This document shows, one piece after another, positions 34,639-43,363 of a stretch of 64,000 bases of DNA. This DNA comes from GCA-016699835 sp964543905. Its GTDB lineage: Bacteria > Planctomycetota > Phycisphaerae > Phycisphaerales > UBA1924. The first letter of the stretch is position 1, and each line of letters starts with the position of its first letter. A program made the translations under genes and the position numbers. Under the pieces are notes generated by a model. That model made no database searches. It was not told the DNA's origin and worked only from the letters and a program-made list of their open reading frames with translations. The stretch is taken from positions 1 through 64,000 of the forward strand of contig CAZIZO010000009.1 of NCBI GenBank assembly GCA_964543905.1, in the 5' to 3' direction.

Positions 34639-35833
34639 AATCGAACTCCGGCTGGTGCAGCGTCGGCACCTCGGCCTCGCCCGGCCTCAGGCCCAGGAAG
34701 AAGAAGCACGCCTTGGCCTGCTGCCCGTAGTACGCGAAATCTTCGCCGCCCATCGTGGGGTTTTCGAGTCGCAGGACGCGGGCCGCGCCGAGCGCCTCGT
34801 CGGCGACGGCAAAGAACTGCTTCGCCGCCTCCGGGTCGTTGCTCGTGACGGGATATCCCTCATGCCAGTTGATCGTCGCCTCGCAGCCAAACGCGCGGGC
34901 GGTGTCCTGCACGATCGCGAAGAAGCGTTCGCGGGCGAGGGCCTTGATCGCGGGGCTGAGCGTGCGCACCGTCCCAATGAACTCCACGCTCTCGGGGATG
35001 ATGTTGTTCGCGGTGCCCGCGTGGATCGCGCCGACGCTGACGACGACGGATTCGAGCGGGCCGACATTTCGAGACACGATCGACTGCAACGCCGTGATGA
35101 TGTGGGCCGTCGCCAGCACGGCATCGCGCCCGAAGTGCGGATACGCCCCGTGGCTCTGCACGCCCTTGACCGTCACCACGAAATCGTCCACCGCCGCGAG
35201 GAGCGGCCCGGACTTGCTCGCGACGACGCCCAGCGGCAACTGGGGCCAGCCGTGCAGGCCGAACATCTTTCCAACGGCGTTGCCGAGTCCGCCCTTGGCG
35301 AGCCCGCCGAGTGCGCCCTCGCGGCACATGTGGTCCGCCCCGCCCCCGCCCTCCTCCGCAGGCTGAAAGACGAACGCCACGGGGTTGGGACGATCCTGCA
35401 TCTTGCTCAGGACGCGTGCCGCACCAATCAAAATCGTGGTGTGCCCATCATGCCCACACGCGTGCATCACGCCAGGAGTGCACGACGCATACGCCTTGCC
35501 TGTCTGCTCGACGATCGGCAGCGCGTCCATGTCGGCGCGCAGCCCCACGGCCGGTCGCTGATTTCCCTCGGCGCTCGTGGCAGGCAGATAGCCCAGCACA
35601 CCCGTGCCCGGCTTGCCGTCGTACCGGGCGAGGCCCGCCTTGAACTGGATGCCCAACGCCGCCAACTCGCGCTGCACGATCGCGCTGGTCCGCGACTCCT
35701 GAAACGCCAACTCGGGATGGCGGTGCAAATCCCGCCGGAGTTCGACCAGCGAAGGCCACTCCGCCTGAATAAGGTCGGCCAAGGTTCGTGCGCGGGGCTG
35801 GGGCATGGTTCGGGTCGCGGGGTTGGCGAGCAT
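34577..35833 (-). CDS. M20-family amidohydrolase (N-acyl amino acid / hippurate hydrolase-like)
   Basis: A 418-residue M20D zinc amidohydrolase, the group that removes acyl groups from N-acyl amino acids or acts on hippurate and IAA conjugates. Visible features are LRRDLHRHPELAFQE at the start, GLRADMDALPI, the metal site HACGHDGHT, QPAEEGGGGADHM with the general-base Glu, the dimerisation domain from ~190 to ~310 with GVQSHGAYPHFGRDA and NIIPESVEFIGTVR, and MGGEDFAYY. The start is uncertain: ATG 35833, an alternative ATG at 35806 or TTG 35839. There is no signal peptide. It converges on the PEP-CTERM-like gene with a 62-base overlap. Confidence 0.9.
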   Translation of the reverse strand: MLANPATRTMPQPRARTLADLIQAEWPSLVELRRDLHRHPELAFQESRTSAIVQRELAALGIQFKAGLARYDGKPGTGVLGYLPATSAEGNQRPAVGLRADMDALPIVEQTGKAYASCTPGVMHACGHDGHTTILIGAARVLSKMQDRPNPVAFVFQPAEEGGGGADHMCREGALGGLAKGGLGNAVGKMFGLHGWPQLPLGVVASKSGPLLAAVDDFVVTVKGVQSHGAYPHFGRDAVLATAHIITALQSIVSRNVGPLESVVVSVGAIHAGTANNIIPESVEFIGTVRTLSPAIKALARERFFAIVQDTARAFGCEATINWHEGYPVTSNDPEAAKQFFAVADEALGAARVLRLENPTMGGEDFAYYGQQAKACFFFLGLRPGEAEVPTLHQPEFDFNDDAIGTGVELMVRLAVSS

Positions 35834-35983
35834 CTCCAATCATAGGAAACTGCACCGATCTCTGCGTCAGACCCGCAAGATCGGCACCCCCGCCCGACAT
35901 CTGCAATTGCCGCCTGTCCGGCCGCCTGACGACCCCCGGCAAGGTGAAGCATCCGAGCCCACGCCCACACAACGGAGATTCAT

Positions 35984-36901
35984 GTGCACGTCCATCCCGC
36001 TTCCAAGACCGTCTTCCGCGGTTGTTCATGCGCATTCCTAATCGCTACGATGACGCCTCAGGGCCACCTGTGTCGGGGCGACATCGTGGAGGTCGTCGCG
36101 GCTCGCGACAACACGCTGTACGAAGACGCCACGGGAGCCTTCAGCAACGGCGCTGGGGCATTCATGTTCTCGGGCGTCAACGCCTCGGATGCCGAACGCC
36201 GCGCCCTCGTCTCCTTCGACCTCGCCCGGGCCGTCCCGCCCGGGTCCACCGTCTCCAGCGTCACGCTCACGCTCCACTGCTCTCGCTCCGTGGCCGCCTC
36301 CGGAGAGTTCGCCGTTCACCGCCTGACGGCCGACTGGGGCGAAGGCGCCTCGAACGCGGGCGATCCCGGCGGGCAAGGCACGGCATCGCAACCCGGCGAC
36401 GCCACGTGGCAGCATCGCTTCTACCCCGACGCCCTCTGGTCCAGCCCAGGCGGGGATTACGTGGTCACGCCGAGCGCCTCACGCGATGTCGGCTCCTTCG
36501 GACCGTTCGCGTGGACTGGTCCCGGACTCGTCCACGATGTCCAAACCTGGATCGACGCCCCAGCATCAAACTTTGGCTGGATCATCCTGAACGCCGCCGG
36601 CTCCCCACGCAACGCTCGCCGATGGGACACCCGCGAGAACACCGATCCCGCCGTGCGCCCCATGCTCCGCGTCGTCTTCACCCCTCCCCCCCGTTGCGTG
36701 TCCGACGTGGACGACGGCACGGGCACGGGCACGCCCGACGGCGGCGTCACCATCGACGACCTCTTGTATTACCTCTTCCTTTTCGAAGCGGGCGACTCCG
36801 GCGCCGACGTCGACGACGGCTCCTCCACCGGCACGCCCGACGGCGGCGTCACCATCGATGACCTGCTCTTCTTCCTCCAGCACTTCGCGGACGGCTGTTG
36901 A
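35984..36901 (+). CDS. DNRLRE-like exported protein with C-terminal double dockerin-like domain
   Basis: A 305-residue protein. Residues ~35-230 have the pattern of DNRLRE-type surface domains: ARDNTLYEDATGAFSNGAG, then RRALVSFDLARAVPPGSTV, SVTLTLHCSRS, VHRLTADWGEGASN, TWQHRFYP and NFGWIILNAAGS. The final 68 residues are the double repeat, from CVSDVDDG to FADGC. The start is GTG 35984, with GGAG six bases upstream; an overlapping ATG at 35982 is in another frame and stops quickly. The export signal is weak (CSCAFLIATM), so it may not be a classical signal peptide, or the N-terminus contains a sequence error. Confidence 0.75.
   Translation: MHVHPASKTVFRGCSCAFLIATMTPQGHLCRGDIVEVVAARDNTLYEDATGAFSNGAGAFMFSGVNASDAERRALVSFDLARAVPPGSTVSSVTLTLHCSRSVAASGEFAVHRLTADWGEGASNAGDPGGQGTASQPGDATWQHRFYPDALWSSPGGDYVVTPSASRDVGSFGPFAWTGPGLVHDVQTWIDAPASNFGWIILNAAGSPRNARRWDTRENTDPAVRPMLRVVFTPPPRCVSDVDDGTGTGTPDGGVTIDDLLYYLFLFEAGDSGADVDDGSSTGTPDGGVTIDDLLFFLQHFADGC
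36695..36898 (+). repeat. 68-residue C-terminal double dockerin-like domain, copy C
   Basis: 36 + 32 residues from the Cys codon at 36695 to the terminal Gly-Cys. The second block reads STGTPDGGVTIDDLLFFL, with FF in place of YY. Confidence 0.9.
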
Positions 36902-36933
36902 CCGCGTCGGGCGCCTCCGGCCTCCCGCCTCGC

Positions 36934-38673
36934 TCAGTGCAGCACGCGATAGACCTCCGCCTCATCCGTCAGTCCCTGTCGGACCTTCTCCATCGCGTCG
37001 TCTCGCATCGGGCGAAAGCCCTCGGCCTTCGCCGCCTCATACAACGACACCGCGTCCGCACGAACCATCATCATCTCACGCAACTTGTCACTAACGGTCA
37101 TGATCTCGTAGACGGCCAAACGCCCTCGATAGCCCGTCCCGAAGCACGCCTCGCAGGGGTGCCCGTCCGGACCCATCTTCCCACCCTTGCACGCGCCACA
37201 CACCCGACGCAGCAACCGCTGCGCCAGCGTCGCCAGCAGCGTTGAACTGATCAGGTACGGCTCCACGCCGATGTCGATCAGCCGCATCACCGCGCTCGGC
37301 GCATCATTCGTGTGCAGGGTGGCGAGCACCAAGTGCCCCGTCAGCGAGGCCTGGATCGCGAGTTGCGCCGTCTCCTGGTCGCGGATCTCGCCCACCAGGA
37401 TCACGTCGGGGTCTTGACGAAGCAGCGCTCGCAACCCCGTCGCAAAGGTCACGCCGCGCTTCACGTTCACCTGCATCTGGCTGATCCCGTCGAGGTGATA
37501 CTCGACCGGGTCTTCGATCGTCATCACGTTGCGGCTCGTGCGATCGACCTGCCCGAGCGCGGCGTAGAGCGTCGTCGTCTTGCCCGAGCCCGTCGGGCCC
37601 GTCACCAGCATGATGCCCGTGGGACGCTCGATCAGGTCGAGCAGTTGCGTCTGCATCCTCTTCGACATCCCGATCTGATCCAGCGAGAGTTGCGTGGAGG
37701 TCTGATCGAGCAGTCGCAGCACGAGCCGCTCGCCATAGACCGTCGGGATGCACGAGAAGCGGATGTCCACCTTCCGACTCCCCACACGCACGCTCGTGTG
37801 CCCGTCCTGGGGGGTGTGCCGATTCGCGATGTCCAGTTCCGTCATGACCTTCAATCGAGAACTGATCGCGGGCGCGAGCGAGAGCGGCGGGCTGAACGTG
37901 TCGATCAGCATGCCGTCGATCCGGAAGCGGATCACCAACTTGGTCTCGCCCGGGTGGACGTGGATGTCGCTCGCGCGCCGCCGCAGCGCCTCGAACAAGA
38001 TCATGTTCACGAGGCGGATCACGGGCGTCTGACGCGCCAGTTGCAAGAGGTCCGTCGCGCTTCCCGCGGCTCCCGCCGCCGACGCGATCGCCCGCTCGTC
38101 CAGCGGCATTTCCTCGATGATCTCGGTGACAAGGTCCTGCCGACGCTCGTATCCGCGGTTGATGAGGTTCGCCACCCCGGCCCGCGGGCTCAGCACCAGC
38201 CGGATCGGGCCCTGCAGCATCTCCTCCAGCATCGCGAAGACCGCCGGCTGCATGGGCTGCGCCGTCGCGATCGTCATGCTCCCGTGCGGGGCCGGCCCGT
38301 CGCTCTCCACCCCCGCCGCATGGAACTGGCGCGCGATGTCCGGAGGCACCAACTCGTAGAACCGCCCCGCGCTCTCCTGGAGTCGAGGCTCGGGCACATA
38401 CTTCAGCCCCGTTCGCTGCGACAGCAACTCCAACGCCCGATGCTCGTCGATCGCCAGCATCGAGAGCAGCACATCCCACGGCTCTTCGTCACTCCCCTCC
38501 GTGCGCGGGAATCGCCGCAGCGCGTCCGGATTGATCCGCAGCGGACCGAGCGCCTTCGCCACCCGCGACCACTCCGAGCCCGCTCGACCGCCGCTCAGCA
38601 CGTCCTTCACGTCCGCGCCCCCCCCACCGACCCCGCGAGCGAGCGCTCCCACCTTGTCTGGGCTTTTCGCCAT
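36934..38673 (-). CDS. Type II secretion / type IV pilus assembly ATPase, GspE/PilB family
   Basis: A 579-residue secretion ATPase. An N-terminal GspE-II-like region (~60-160) precedes the ATPase core with Walker A GPTGSGKTTT (359-368), the Asp box around IEDPVEYHL, Walker B LLRQDPDVILVGEIRD and the His box ATLHTNDAPSAVMRL. C492, C495, C507 and C510 (CGAC...CEAC) form the zinc-binding C-terminal module of GspE and PilB. The start lies three bases after the secretin stop, so the two are one operon. No pseudopilin, GspF or prepilin peptidase gene adjoins, so the rest of the machine must be elsewhere. Confidence 0.92.
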   Translation of the reverse strand: MAKSPDKVGALARGVGGGGADVKDVLSGGRAGSEWSRVAKALGPLRINPDALRRFPRTEGSDEEPWDVLLSMLAIDEHRALELLSQRTGLKYVPEPRLQESAGRFYELVPPDIARQFHAAGVESDGPAPHGSMTIATAQPMQPAVFAMLEEMLQGPIRLVLSPRAGVANLINRGYERRQDLVTEIIEEMPLDERAIASAAGAAGSATDLLQLARQTPVIRLVNMILFEALRRRASDIHVHPGETKLVIRFRIDGMLIDTFSPPLSLAPAISSRLKVMTELDIANRHTPQDGHTSVRVGSRKVDIRFSCIPTVYGERLVLRLLDQTSTQLSLDQIGMSKRMQTQLLDLIERPTGIMLVTGPTGSGKTTTLYAALGQVDRTSRNVMTIEDPVEYHLDGISQMQVNVKRGVTFATGLRALLRQDPDVILVGEIRDQETAQLAIQASLTGHLVLATLHTNDAPSAVMRLIDIGVEPYLISSTLLATLAQRLLRRVCGACKGGKMGPDGHPCEACFGTGYRGRLAVYEIMTVSDKLREMMMVRADAVSLYEAAKAEGFRPMRDDAMEKVRQGLTDEAEVYRVLH

Positions 38674-38676
38674 CGC

Positions 38677-41409
38677 TCAGCGGTCCTTCCTTTGGGGCGA
38701 CTCGTGGTCGGGCGTCGTCACGGGCGGCTCGCTCTTGGTCGGCTCCGCGGGCGCCTCCGCGGGCGACCGGAGCGTGGGCGCAGCCGCGGGCTCCGACTTG
38801 ACCCCCGTCTCCACGGGCAGAATCGGTCGATGGTCCGCGCCGTCGATCATCGTCGGCGCGAGCGGCGGGAAATCGTCCGCCAACATCGAGTTGCTCCTCG
38901 GCCCCTTGGTCTTTAGACGCAAATCCAGGAAGTTCGGGTCCCGCATGATCCGCGGCGTCAGGAACACGTACAACGTCGTCTTCCGGTCGTTCCTGTTGTC
39001 GTCCTTGAACAGTTGCCCCAGGATAGGAATATCCCCGATCAGCGGAATCTTGACCTGTGTCCGACCCTTCTGGTCCAGCGTCAGCCCGCCCAGAATGATG
39101 GTCATGTCGCTCGGAACGGTCACGCTCTCAGAGTCCAGCGTGTTCTCCTGCCGAGGTGGCGGAACCCCGTTCGTCCCGCTCCCCGTGAAACTCGACAACT
39201 TGATGTGGTACTTCATCCGCAAGTACCCGCCATCGGAAATCTGCGGCGTGATCGTCAACTCCGTGCCCGCGTCCACATAGTTGCCGAACGACGTCGTCGG
39301 AACCTGGTTGTTCCCCGTCGTCAGCGTCGTCACCGTCGTCGGCTGCTGGTCCACCGACACCAACTTGGATTCCTCGTTGTCGTCCATCAGCAACTGCGGC
39401 GTCGCCAGAATCCGCCCGTCCACCTCCCGCTGCAACGCGGTCATGATGATCGGCACATAGTCGCTGTTGATCAGCGCCCCCGTGAATCCGCCCAGCGTCG
39501 TGCTCACCGTCTTTGCCGTCGTGATCGCGCCCCCCGTCCCGAAACTCCCCAGCCCGAAGTTCGTGTTCAGGACGCCGCCCTTACCCCCCGCGTTGATCAG
39601 TTGCGTCTCGAACGCCAAACGCAGATCATCCGTCCAGTTCACCACGACGATCTTCGCCTCGACGTACACCTGGGGCCGTCGCAGGTCGAGTTTCTCGATG
39701 AGTTTCGCAAACTCCGGCTGCTGCTTCGCCGGCGCCTTGATCAACACCTGGTTCAACGCCTTATTCGCGATGACGAACGCGTCGCCCGTGATGCTCAGAT
39801 CATTCGGATTCGTTTGCTCCTGCGTGTTCGGCGTTCGCGGCTGGTTGGTCCGCACCCGCGGACCGAACGGGTTCGCGCCGCTGAACGTGCCCGTGCCGCC
39901 TTCCCCCAGGAGCGGATTGCTCGCGGCGGGCGTCTCGTTCCGGATCAGCCCATTGATGAGGTCCGCCATCTTCTCGGCATCGCTGTTCACCAACTTGTAC
40001 GCGCGGATCACCAACGATTCCGACTGGATGTCCAACTCCTCGACCAATCGCTCCATCTGCGCCTGCTGGTCCACCGTGCCATAGTAAAGAATCGTCCCCC
40101 GCGACTCATCCACCACCATCACCGAACCCCCGCTCAGCGTCTGCCCCTGCCGACCCGCCTGGTTCTGGAACTGCTGGTTCTGGAACTGCAGTTGGTTGAA
40201 CTGACCCTCCTGCATTTCGCTCTGGATCGTCGTCACCTCACCCAGCCCGCGCTGGCGTGCGATGTCCGCCACTTGCCGCGCCGCCCCACCCACGTTGTAT
40301 CGCTTCGGCTGCAACTGGCTCGGCTTGTCGATGATCGCCAGCACCGTCTGCACCTGGTGGATCTCCTCCGGGAAGCCACGGAAGATCAAGGCGTTCCCCT
40401 GTGCGTCCACCGTCAACCGATCTCCAAGGTTGTCCAGCGATGGCCCACGCCCGCCCGGCGGCACCTGGACCTGCTGCGGCTGGTTCGGATCCCCAAAGCC
40501 GCGAGACGTCCCGCTCGACAGCCCCACCAACTGCAGCGCTCGCTCCCGCGCCACCGGCGCCGCCACATGGTCCAACTCGATGCGGATCCACGACGTCTTG
40601 GCATACTCCGCCAGGATGCGGCCCACCAGCGCTTCCAGTTGATCCAACTTCCGAACCGTGTCCGTCGCGATGATGATGCCCAGTTCGTCCACGTACGAGA
40701 GTTGACGCGCTCCTCCCTGCCCGGGCACCGCCCCGCCTCCCAGTTGCCCGCCCAGCGCCGTCTGCAACGACGACGGACGGACGTTCGGCGTCGAGATGAT
40801 CCGCGTCGTCGCCCGCTCGCCCCCCAACTCCGACGTCACCGCCGACACCTGCTGCACCACAAAGAACTGCGACTCCGGATCGTACGTGATCGTGTAGTTC
40901 TGCTGATTCAGCAGCGCGTCCACGAACGGCAGGAACCGATCCTTCGGGATCGCCTTCGGCGCGTTGAACACCACCTGCCCCGTCACGTCCCCCACCAACG
41001 TCACGTTGATGTCCAACGTCCGCGCGAGCAACTCGATCAGCGCCGTCAGGTCCACCGGCCCCGAAAATGCCGCCAGCGTGATCATGTTCGGATCGTCCGA
41101 CTCGATGTCCGGCAACGGCGCCCGCTCCACCGCTCCCGCCGAGGTCGGCGACGCCATCGTCGCACCCGCCGGCGACGTCACGGGCGTCGGCGTCCCCACC
41201 TTCGAGGCCGGCGCGGGCGGCGTCACCGCCGGCTTCGCCGACGACTTGGGCGCACTCGTCGGTGCCACCGGGGACGCCACTTTCTTTTCCTTCTCCTTAT
41301 CCTGCGCCGGAGCCACCCCCGCCAGCGTCAAGAGCGCGACCGCCCCCAGCGCCACCATCTTCCGCGCGACGACAACAGCATCCCGATCTGGGCCGTACTC
41401 CAAGTGCAT
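38677..41409 (-). CDS. Secretin, type II secretion GspD-like
   Basis: A 910-residue outer-membrane secretin. A signal peptide (MVALGAVALLTLAGVAPAQ) and a Pro/Ala-rich linker (~35-100) lead to N0/N1 ring domains (ITLAAFSGPVDLTALIELLA; INVTLVGDVTGQVVFNAP), several further N-type domains (~330-580, with a Gln/Asn-rich QFNQLQFQNQQFQNQAGRQG stretch), then the secretin domain with VPTTSFGNYVDAGTELTITP and SDMTIILGGLTLDQKGR, IPLIGDIPILGQLF. It forms the outer-membrane exit pore. The first ATG (41409) sits one base after GGGAGG-T; a start closer to the signal peptide (41358) is possible. The gene is cotranscribed with the GspE-like ATPase. Confidence 0.9.
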   Translation of the reverse strand: MHLEYGPDRDAVVVARKMVALGAVALLTLAGVAPAQDKEKEKKVASPVAPTSAPKSSAKPAVTPPAPASKVGTPTPVTSPAGATMASPTSAGAVERAPLPDIESDDPNMITLAAFSGPVDLTALIELLARTLDINVTLVGDVTGQVVFNAPKAIPKDRFLPFVDALLNQQNYTITYDPESQFFVVQQVSAVTSELGGERATTRIISTPNVRPSSLQTALGGQLGGGAVPGQGGARQLSYVDELGIIIATDTVRKLDQLEALVGRILAEYAKTSWIRIELDHVAAPVARERALQLVGLSSGTSRGFGDPNQPQQVQVPPGGRGPSLDNLGDRLTVDAQGNALIFRGFPEEIHQVQTVLAIIDKPSQLQPKRYNVGGAARQVADIARQRGLGEVTTIQSEMQEGQFNQLQFQNQQFQNQAGRQGQTLSGGSVMVVDESRGTILYYGTVDQQAQMERLVEELDIQSESLVIRAYKLVNSDAEKMADLINGLIRNETPAASNPLLGEGGTGTFSGANPFGPRVRTNQPRTPNTQEQTNPNDLSITGDAFVIANKALNQVLIKAPAKQQPEFAKLIEKLDLRRPQVYVEAKIVVVNWTDDLRLAFETQLINAGGKGGVLNTNFGLGSFGTGGAITTAKTVSTTLGGFTGALINSDYVPIIMTALQREVDGRILATPQLLMDDNEESKLVSVDQQPTTVTTLTTGNNQVPTTSFGNYVDAGTELTITPQISDGGYLRMKYHIKLSSFTGSGTNGVPPPRQENTLDSESVTVPSDMTIILGGLTLDQKGRTQVKIPLIGDIPILGQLFKDDNRNDRKTTLYVFLTPRIMRDPNFLDLRLKTKGPRSNSMLADDFPPLAPTMIDGADHRPILPVETGVKSEPAAAPTLRSPAEAPAEPTKSEPPVTTPDHESPQRKDR

Positions 41410-41516
41410 ACCTCCCTATGGAGCGGCCCGGGTTCCCCACCGCTCCATGCGATACCGTTGACGACCAGCCGGGTTGCGGCTGTTCCTTCCTTACGAACGT
41501 CAACAGTAGATCGTCC

Positions 41517-42524
41517 ATGACCGCGAACCCACTCCAACCCGACCCGATCACCCCCCAACCACGGATCGTCAGCCTCCTCCCGTCCGCCACCGAGATCACC
41601 GCCTTGCTCGGCGCCGCCAACCTCCTCGTCGGACGCTCGCACGAGTGCGACCTTCCCATCCAGATCTCCTCCCTTCCCGCACTCACGGCTCCACGGACCC
41701 ACGCCCAGACTCCCGCCGAGATCGATCGCCAGGTGCGCATGGCCATCCGCGCCAAACAGCCGCTCTTCGCCCTCGATGAAGACCTGCTCGCCTCCCTCCA
41801 GCCCAGTCTCATCCTCACCCAGGACCTCTGCGACGTCTGCTCCATCGACCTCGCGAGTGTCCACCGCGTCGCGGCCCGCCTCCACCCGTCACCCGACATC
41901 CTCAGCCTGCACCCCACCACGGTGGAGGACGTCCTCGACGATGTCCTTCGCATCGCGCACGCGATCCAACGCGAGCACGAAGCCAAAGTCGCCCTCGGAC
42001 GCCTGCGCGAGCGCCTCTTCGCCGCCGCCGAGTTTGTCAACCCCTACGTCGACGGCCCCAGCGTCGCCTTCCTCGAATGGACCGATCCACTCTTCTGCGC
42101 CGGGCATTGGACCGTGCAACTCATCGAGCGCGCGGGCGGCTGGCATCCGCTCAACCCGACGACACCAAAGCCCGCCGCCGGCGCCGCCGTCGGGCCACAG
42201 ATGGCCGAACGCGTCGCGGGAAAATCCGTCCGCGTGCCCCCCGAAGTCCTCGTCGCGACCCGTCCCGAGTATCTCATCATCTGCCCATGCGGCTTCGACC
42301 TCGCCAGGACCCGGAACGCCGCCAACGAACTCGCGACCCAACTCTGGTTCCGAGAACTCCCCGCCGTCCGCAACCGCCGCGTCGCGCTCGTCGACGGCCA
42401 CCAGATGTTCAACCGCCCCGGCCCTCGACTCTTCGACGCCTTCGAGTGGCTCGTCGCCTGGCTCAACGACCGACCCGAACTCATCCCGCCCAACTTCCCC
42501 TGGGAACCCTTCGACCCCGGGTGA
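41517..42524 (+). CDS. Cobalamin-binding-like periplasmic-fold protein without signal peptide
   Basis: A 335-residue protein of the BtuF/FepB-type helical-backbone binding-protein family, the subgroup annotated as cobalamin-binding. RIVSLLPSATEITALLGAAN, LVGRSHECDLP, LILTQDLCDVCSID, VAFLEWTDPLFCAGHWTVQL and PEYLIICPCGFDLART are its hallmarks. Typical members are exported; here the N-terminus (MTANPLQPDPITPQ) has no signal peptide, so the protein is predicted cytoplasmic and is perhaps a B12-related binding or sensing protein rather than a transport component. No ABC permease or ATPase neighbours it. It is divergent from the secretin operon. Confidence 0.8.
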   Translation: MTANPLQPDPITPQPRIVSLLPSATEITALLGAANLLVGRSHECDLPIQISSLPALTAPRTHAQTPAEIDRQVRMAIRAKQPLFALDEDLLASLQPSLILTQDLCDVCSIDLASVHRVAARLHPSPDILSLHPTTVEDVLDDVLRIAHAIQREHEAKVALGRLRERLFAAAEFVNPYVDGPSVAFLEWTDPLFCAGHWTVQLIERAGGWHPLNPTTPKPAAGAAVGPQMAERVAGKSVRVPPEVLVATRPEYLIICPCGFDLARTRNAANELATQLWFRELPAVRNRRVALVDGHQMFNRPGPRLFDAFEWLVAWLNDRPELIPPNFPWEPFDPG

Positions 42525-42608
42525 AGACCCCGTTCCATGCTCGAAACGAAACACCATCGTCGGTCGAATCATCCAACTCTCGCATGAACTACAGACAAGG
42601 AGGTTCGC

Positions 42609-43244
42609 ATGCAACGCTGGTCCCCGGCCGTCGCCGCCGCTCTCGCCTTCCCCGCGCTCGCTCAAGACTCCCGCACCTTCAACTTCGCGGAAGTCGGACA
42701 GTCCTATTCCGCCGCGATCTTCGCGGGTGACCCCGACGTCGGACGACGCATCGTCCGCACCGAGATCGTGCTCCGCGTGCGGGTCCACGCGAACTCCAAC
42801 GCCGCCGAGTTCTCCACCGACATTCTCCTTCCCATCGAAGCCGACACCGCCAACAGCGTCTTCGCCTTGAGCGGCTCGGACCAGAACTGGTCCGGCTCGG
42901 GCGACTTCGAGTTCCGCGAGGAAACCACCCGCTACAACGGCACCCTCATCGCCCGACGCTTCGGCGCCGAGACCTTCGGCGTCGATGGGCAACTCCTCGA
43001 TGGCTCCGGCATCACCGTGTTCTTTCAGCCCGTCCGCTGCATCGCGGACGTGGACGACGGCACGGGCACCGGCACGCCCGATGGGGGCGTCACCATCGAC
43101 GACCTGCTCTATTACCTCGCCATCTACGCCCAAGGGCTCCCGACCGCCGACCTCGACGACGGCAGCAACACCGGCACGCCCGACGGCGGCGTCACCATCG
43201 ACGATCTCTTGTACTACCTCCAACGTTTCGACGCCGGCTGCTGA
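42609..43244 (+). CDS. Exported beta-rich protein with C-terminal double dockerin-like domain
   Basis: A 211-residue exported protein. The signal peptide (WSPAVAAALAFPALAQ) is followed by a single ~115-residue beta-sandwich-like domain that I do not recognise, then the 68-residue double repeat from CIADVDDG to FDAGC. It is the smallest carrier in the window, so the tag makes up a third of the protein. AAGGAGG sits just upstream of the ATG. It converges on another repeat-domain gene across a strong hairpin. Confidence 0.8.
   Translation: MQRWSPAVAAALAFPALAQDSRTFNFAEVGQSYSAAIFAGDPDVGRRIVRTEIVLRVRVHANSNAAEFSTDILLPIEADTANSVFALSGSDQNWSGSGDFEFREETTRYNGTLIARRFGAETFGVDGQLLDGSGITVFFQPVRCIADVDDGTGTGTPDGGVTIDDLLYYLAIYAQGLPTADLDDGSNTGTPDGGVTIDDLLYYLQRFDAGC
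43038..43241 (+). repeat. 68-residue C-terminal double dockerin-like domain, copy D
   Basis: 36 + 32 residues from the Cys codon at 43038 to Gly-Cys at the stop. Together with copy E (minus strand) it forms the arms of a large inverted repeat around the hairpin at 43283. Confidence 0.9.
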
Positions 43245-43282
43245 TCACCTCGGGCGCCCATCCCTACCCCAAAAATGAAAAT

Positions 43283-43306
43283 GGGCCCGGTCATCCGACC
43301 GGGCCC
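43283..43306 (-). terminator. Rho-independent terminator for the minus-strand repeat-domain gene
   Basis: GGGCCCGGTC and GACCGGGCCC make a perfect ten-base-pair stem with loop ATCC. On the minus strand it is followed by ATTTTCATTTTT, a typical U tract, about 60 bases after the stop at 43364. On the plus strand it is followed by CTTGTC only, so it is mainly a minus-strand terminator but may also act on the convergent gene. Confidence 0.85.
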
Positions 43307-43363
43307 CTTGTCTATGGCACCACACTTCATTCTCGGCGATCGGCGATCGCCGCACGTTCCGAC

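Noticed and set aside
39013..41520. An 835-codon plus-strand open frame
   Set aside because: Antisense to the secretin; Arg/His/Leu-rich shadow with no recognisable domain.
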